64,000 nucleotides of DNA. It comes from Symbiodinium sp. CCMP2592. Lineage: Eukaryota; Sar; Dinophyceae; Suessiales; Symbiodiniaceae. A program made the position numbers and the translations under genes. Numbering within the stretch: the first letter of the stretch is position 1; each line of letters opens with the position of its first letter. Below, piece after piece: positions 61,385 to 64,000 of this stretch. The notes beneath the pieces were generated by a model. That model was not told the DNA's origin, searched no databases, and saw nothing but the letters and a program-made list of their open reading frames with translations. The DNA lies in the NCBI GenBank assembly GCA_905221615.1, contig CAJNDT010005914.1, positions 716,183 to 780,182 of the forward strand. The letters run 5' to 3'.

Positions 61385-61817
61385 TGCGTGGGGGATTGAT
61401 CTCGACTTGGTTGCTGCTCTCCCCACCAGAGCTGTAATGAATGTAGGTGTGGCTGGCTAGCACTCTCCACAGACTGGACCCTGTCTCTCCCTCTTACTTC
61501 CACACGTGCAATCCTATGCAGGCAGAACCGGCGGCCGTTCCTTTTGCACTCACTGCCGGCGGCGGTTCGTCTGTGCAACGGGATAGCTCTGATTGCTCAG
61601 GATAGAAGACACATATAGCACTTAGCTATGGGCATTGACTTGAGCCAAACGTTGCGTTGGCGGTCACATAGAAAGGTAAAGATGAGGGATGCGTAGCATG
61701 CCCCCTTAGAGTCGAGGGACGCGTAGCGTGCCCCCTTCTCTTGCACTTTACACGGTCTTGCTCACAGCTCTTATAGTGACACCTTAGAACTTGACAAGGC
61801 ATCGCAGTCCGTTCGCA
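61385..61817 (-). repeat. 5' LTR of copia copy 2 (433 bp)
   Basis: It runs from TGCGTGGGG at 61385 to GTTCGCA at 61817 on +, with the coding-strand start TGCGAACGG at 61817. The central 61472-61625 differs in sequence and length from the 3' LTR, while both outer parts are nearly identical. CTATAAG on the coding strand near 61769-61776 is a possible TATA-like element about 45 bp from the LTR start. Confidence 0.9.
61684..61737 (-). promoter_or_regulatory. Twin 24-bp direct repeats in the LTR (enhancer-like)
   Basis: GAGGGATGCGTAGCATGCCC plus CCTT at 61684-61707 and a variant with two substitutions at 61714-61737, at 30-bp spacing. Both LTRs of copy 2 carry the pair. Each unit contains a partial palindrome around GCGTAGCATGC. 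A factor-binding role is inference. Confidence 0.5.
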
Positions 61818-62327
61818 ATAAGGCACCACCAAAATAGTGTAGGCAATTATAACGGCCCCTATGTTACAGGTCTAATCCTTGATGCCGCCTCCCTCCCTAG
61901 AAGCCTCAACCCTTGTGCTCGCTTGGGTTTTCCGCCTTCGCACATGCTGCTTAAGGTCGGCGAAGGAAGCTGCGACAAAGAACTCCAACTGGCGGGCCAA
62001 GGTTTGGAGTTCGGGCTCAGAGCTATATATGAAAGACCTGATTTAATTTACGAAGAAACGCTTTGGCGAAAATTCCACAAACTGCGGTCCATTGCAATCA
62101 CCAGCGATGTCGGACTCAGCTGCTTCTGGTCGTGAACACGTTAAAAGCATGTCCGTAGCTCTACCGATGGCCACAGTTCAGTTCATACGACATACGCTGC
62201 TACCGCTGCTGCTGCTGCTCCGCCTCCTGCTACTGCTACCACCACTACCACCATCGTCATACCTCATACTTTTGCGATGTAGGTATCAGTAGCCGTGTCA
62301 GTCTGTGTCAGTGGCAGTGACTAGTCA
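61818..62327. other. Flank of copia copy 2, no gene seen
   Basis: Unique-looking sequence starting ATAAGGCACC right after the LTR. The longest + frame (61791-62135) starts inside the LTR and so is not a credible gene. I see no further feature before the GGT microsatellite. Confidence 0.5.
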
Positions 62328-62400
62328 TGGTGGTGGTGGTGGTGGTGGTGGTGGTGGCGGCGGTGGCGGCGGCGGCGGTGATGCTGCTGCTGCTGGTGGT
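62328..62400. repeat. (GGT)n/(GGC)n/(GCT)n microsatellite
   Basis: GGT repeats change into GGC and then GCT repeats. ORFs in both directions here (His- or Val-rich) are repeat artefacts. Confidence 0.9.
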
Positions 62401-62677
62401 GCGCTGATGTCATAAGTGGTGTCAGCGGTGGCGCTGTGGTGGTGCTTGTGGTCTGGTAGTGGTTGTGGTTGTAGCAGCGGTCGTGGTAGCATTGGGCAGC
62501 CAAGCAGCAGCCGTAGGCTTCAGGACAACCCCGGCCTCTCGCGAGATCGCAAAGGTAAGGAGCAGTGATCCCAGTGGAAGGACGAGGGTCAAGCCGGCGA
62601 AGAAGGCGTAAACCTGACGAAATAGACATAGGTGCAAATAAACCAACAAAGCAAAAAACAACTAAATATGTATGTAA

Positions 62678-62694
62678 ATATATATATATATATA
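62678..62694. repeat. (TA)n microsatellite
   Basis: ATATATATATATATATA between two A-rich stretches. The interval 62401-63081 otherwise holds no gene I can support. Confidence 0.85.
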
Positions 62695-63081
62695 AGGACA
62701 TCAGGAGCCGTGTGACCGGACTGTGTCAAAAGAACATGCTTTTGACAACTTGCGATCAATGAGGCTTAACATGAAGGAGACAATACGGCTGGAGCAGACG
62801 ACTGTGAATACGACTCTTACTGACACAAGGTCCACTGCCGATAGCACAGCTGCGACGGAACTGGAGGTTAGTATGGACCTGACCTACTGCTCGAACGGCT
62901 GAGGCTTCAGCTAAAGCGGAGAAAAACAACTGCTCCTTCGTGTTTCTCAAAGGTGCTTGCTACCCAGAGGCAGGATCTAGACATCGGGAATATTGCAAAT
63001 TTAATTCTCGGACCCAAAGATAAAGATGTACATGAAACCTCTTCAAACGCATCATCAAAATGAGCCGGTAGCGCTGCAGCG

Positions 63082-63104
63082 TTCATCATCATCATCATCA
63101 TCAC
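63082..63104. repeat. (TCA)n microsatellite
   Basis: A TCA run of about seven units inside the 78-codon minus-strand frame 62907-63143, which I do not accept as a gene. Confidence 0.8.
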
Positions 63105-63298
63105 CATCTGCATGACTGCCACGTCTGTTGTCTTTTTCGCCATATCACGTGCAACTTCCGTATTTGGAGAGACGAGACTTTACCAAGTTCGGCACCAAAT
63201 TCCTCGTGGCTTTGGTAAAGCATGGTAAGGATGTGTATGGAGGGCATGTGGCCTCTTCCATGCGGCCCACACATCGTGCGTGAATCGGAGAAGCAAAA

Positions 63299-63516
63299 AA
63301 GTAGTAGTAGTCGTCGTCGTACACATAGTCGTCGTCCTAATCGTAACCGCAGTGGTGGGGACAGGGGTCATGATAGTGGTAGTCGTCGTAGTTGTCGTAG
63401 TAGTCGTAGTAATAGTAGTGGTAGTGGTAGTGGTAGTGGTAGAAGTAGTAGAAGTAGTAGAAGTAGTAGACGTAGTAGAAGTAGTAGAAGTAGTAGTAGC
63501 AGTAGTCGTCGTAGCC

Positions 63517-63582
<66 letters not shown>

Positions 63583-63637
63583 CTAGTACTAGTACTAGTA
63601 GTAGTAGTAGCAGTAGTAGTAGTAGTAGTAGCAGGAG

Positions 63638-63681
<44 letters not shown>

Positions 63682-63740
63682 CTACGAGTGGTAGGAGTAG
63701 CATTATCAGCAGTGGTAGTAATAGTAATAGGAGTGGTGGT
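63299..63740. repeat. Long (TAG/GTA)n trinucleotide array with TCG/GTG variants
   Basis: About 440 bp of AGT/GTA/TAG repeats interspersed with CGT and GGT, purest at 63515-63590 and 63640-63680. It explains the Ser-, Val-, Thr- and Leu-rich ORFs on both strands across 63180-64000, none of which is a credible gene. Confidence 0.95.
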
Positions 63741-63964
63741 ACGGCTGCTGTCGTGACTACAACCACGACGACTACCGTTGACCGCTGCGACCAAGATAAG
63801 AAAAATGGAGCTGCCGGTGGCCTCCAGGAAGAACTGCTCCAGTCCTGGATAATCGGTTGCGCCGACCTCCAGCAAAAGTCAGACAAAGCAAATGTGTGGT
63901 GTAGCTCTTTCGTCAGCGGTGTATTTGGGATATAGCAGTGACGTGAAAATATGTACGTGTCTTT

Positions 63965-63981
63965 ACACACACACACACACA
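63965..63981. repeat. (CA)n microsatellite
   Basis: ACACACACACACACACA close to the window end. Confidence 0.85.
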
Positions 63982-64000
63982 TGTGTATCGATGTAAACAT

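Larger units (their letters stand above)
42141..61817 (-). mobile_element. Ty1/copia LTR retrotransposon, copy 2, complete, 19,677 bp
   Basis: Both LTRs begin TG and end CA on the coding strand (TGCGAAC...CCACGCA). A G6 polypurine tract abuts the 3' LTR and a 64-nt leader follows the 5' LTR. The two ORFs are uninterrupted. At almost 20 kb it is several times the usual 5-6 kb copia length; the excess is the long Gag region, an RNase H-distal extension and ORF2. No matching target-site duplication is visible: GTTTC lies on the left and ATAAG on the right. Confidence 0.95.

Noticed and set aside
61791..62135. 114-codon + strand ORF across the 5' LTR edge
   Set aside because: It starts inside the LTR and continues into flank. 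There is no coding pattern and it has the opposite orientation to the element.
63180..63935. Long Ser-, Thr-, Val- and Leu-rich ORFs on both strands
   Set aside because: They are translations of the trinucleotide microsatellite 63299-63740. All frames stay open for the same reason.

Overview
The window looks like nuclear DNA of a dinoflagellate, most likely a Symbiodiniaceae-type alga. The support is: Ty1/copia elements whose Gag carries CCCH zinc fingers, degenerate TTTAGGG/CCCTAAA telomere-like tracts, small introns that fit GC-AG as well as GT-AG splicing, a co-directional multi-exon coding block with a cytosine-5 DNA methyltransferase, and long microsatellites. A run of exactly 100 N (18901-19000) marks an assembly gap. 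The species assignment is inference.

Layout. (1) 1-18900: copy 1 of a giant copia LTR retrotransposon on the minus strand. It starts inside its 3' LTR, and its 5' LTR is lost in the gap after 8 bp. Its two long ORFs are broken by three small indels. (2) 19001-22780: non-coding repeat-rich DNA with several MITE-like fold-backs, telomere-like tracts in inverted orientation and a TAC microsatellite. (3) 22782-42131: a 19.3-kb block with minus-strand coding exons. They encode a DNA methyltransferase, a tentative hAT-like transposase relative, an HMG-box plus protein-kinase gene and many unrecognised exons. The block is saturated with one short oriented motif, GACCGNC on the + strand: I counted about 207 GACCG on + against roughly a dozen on -. 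The motif occurs in exons, introns, spacers and tandem repeats. Long near-perfect hairpins cluster at both ends of the block. (4) 42141-61817: copy 2 of the same copia element, 19,677 bp, with both LTRs and two intact ORFs: a 3632-aa Gag-Pol and a 2496-aa downstream ORF2. (5) 61818-64000: flanking DNA with several microsatellites and no gene I can support.

How the parts work together. Within the copia element, ORF1 supplies Gag, protease, integrase, reverse transcriptase and RNase H in copia order, plus about 800 extra residues. ORF2 follows after 112 nt in the position an env gene would take. It is unrecognised except for cysteine clusters and a possible ADP-ribosyltransferase/Tpt1-like segment. 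In the GACCG block the methyltransferase gene lies directly downstream of transposase-like exons, all in the same direction. The motif carries a CpG and its commonest visible variants look like CpG decay (GACCA). A mobile or domesticated locus carrying its own methyltransferase and a dense oriented DNA/RNA signal is a reasonable but unproven reading.
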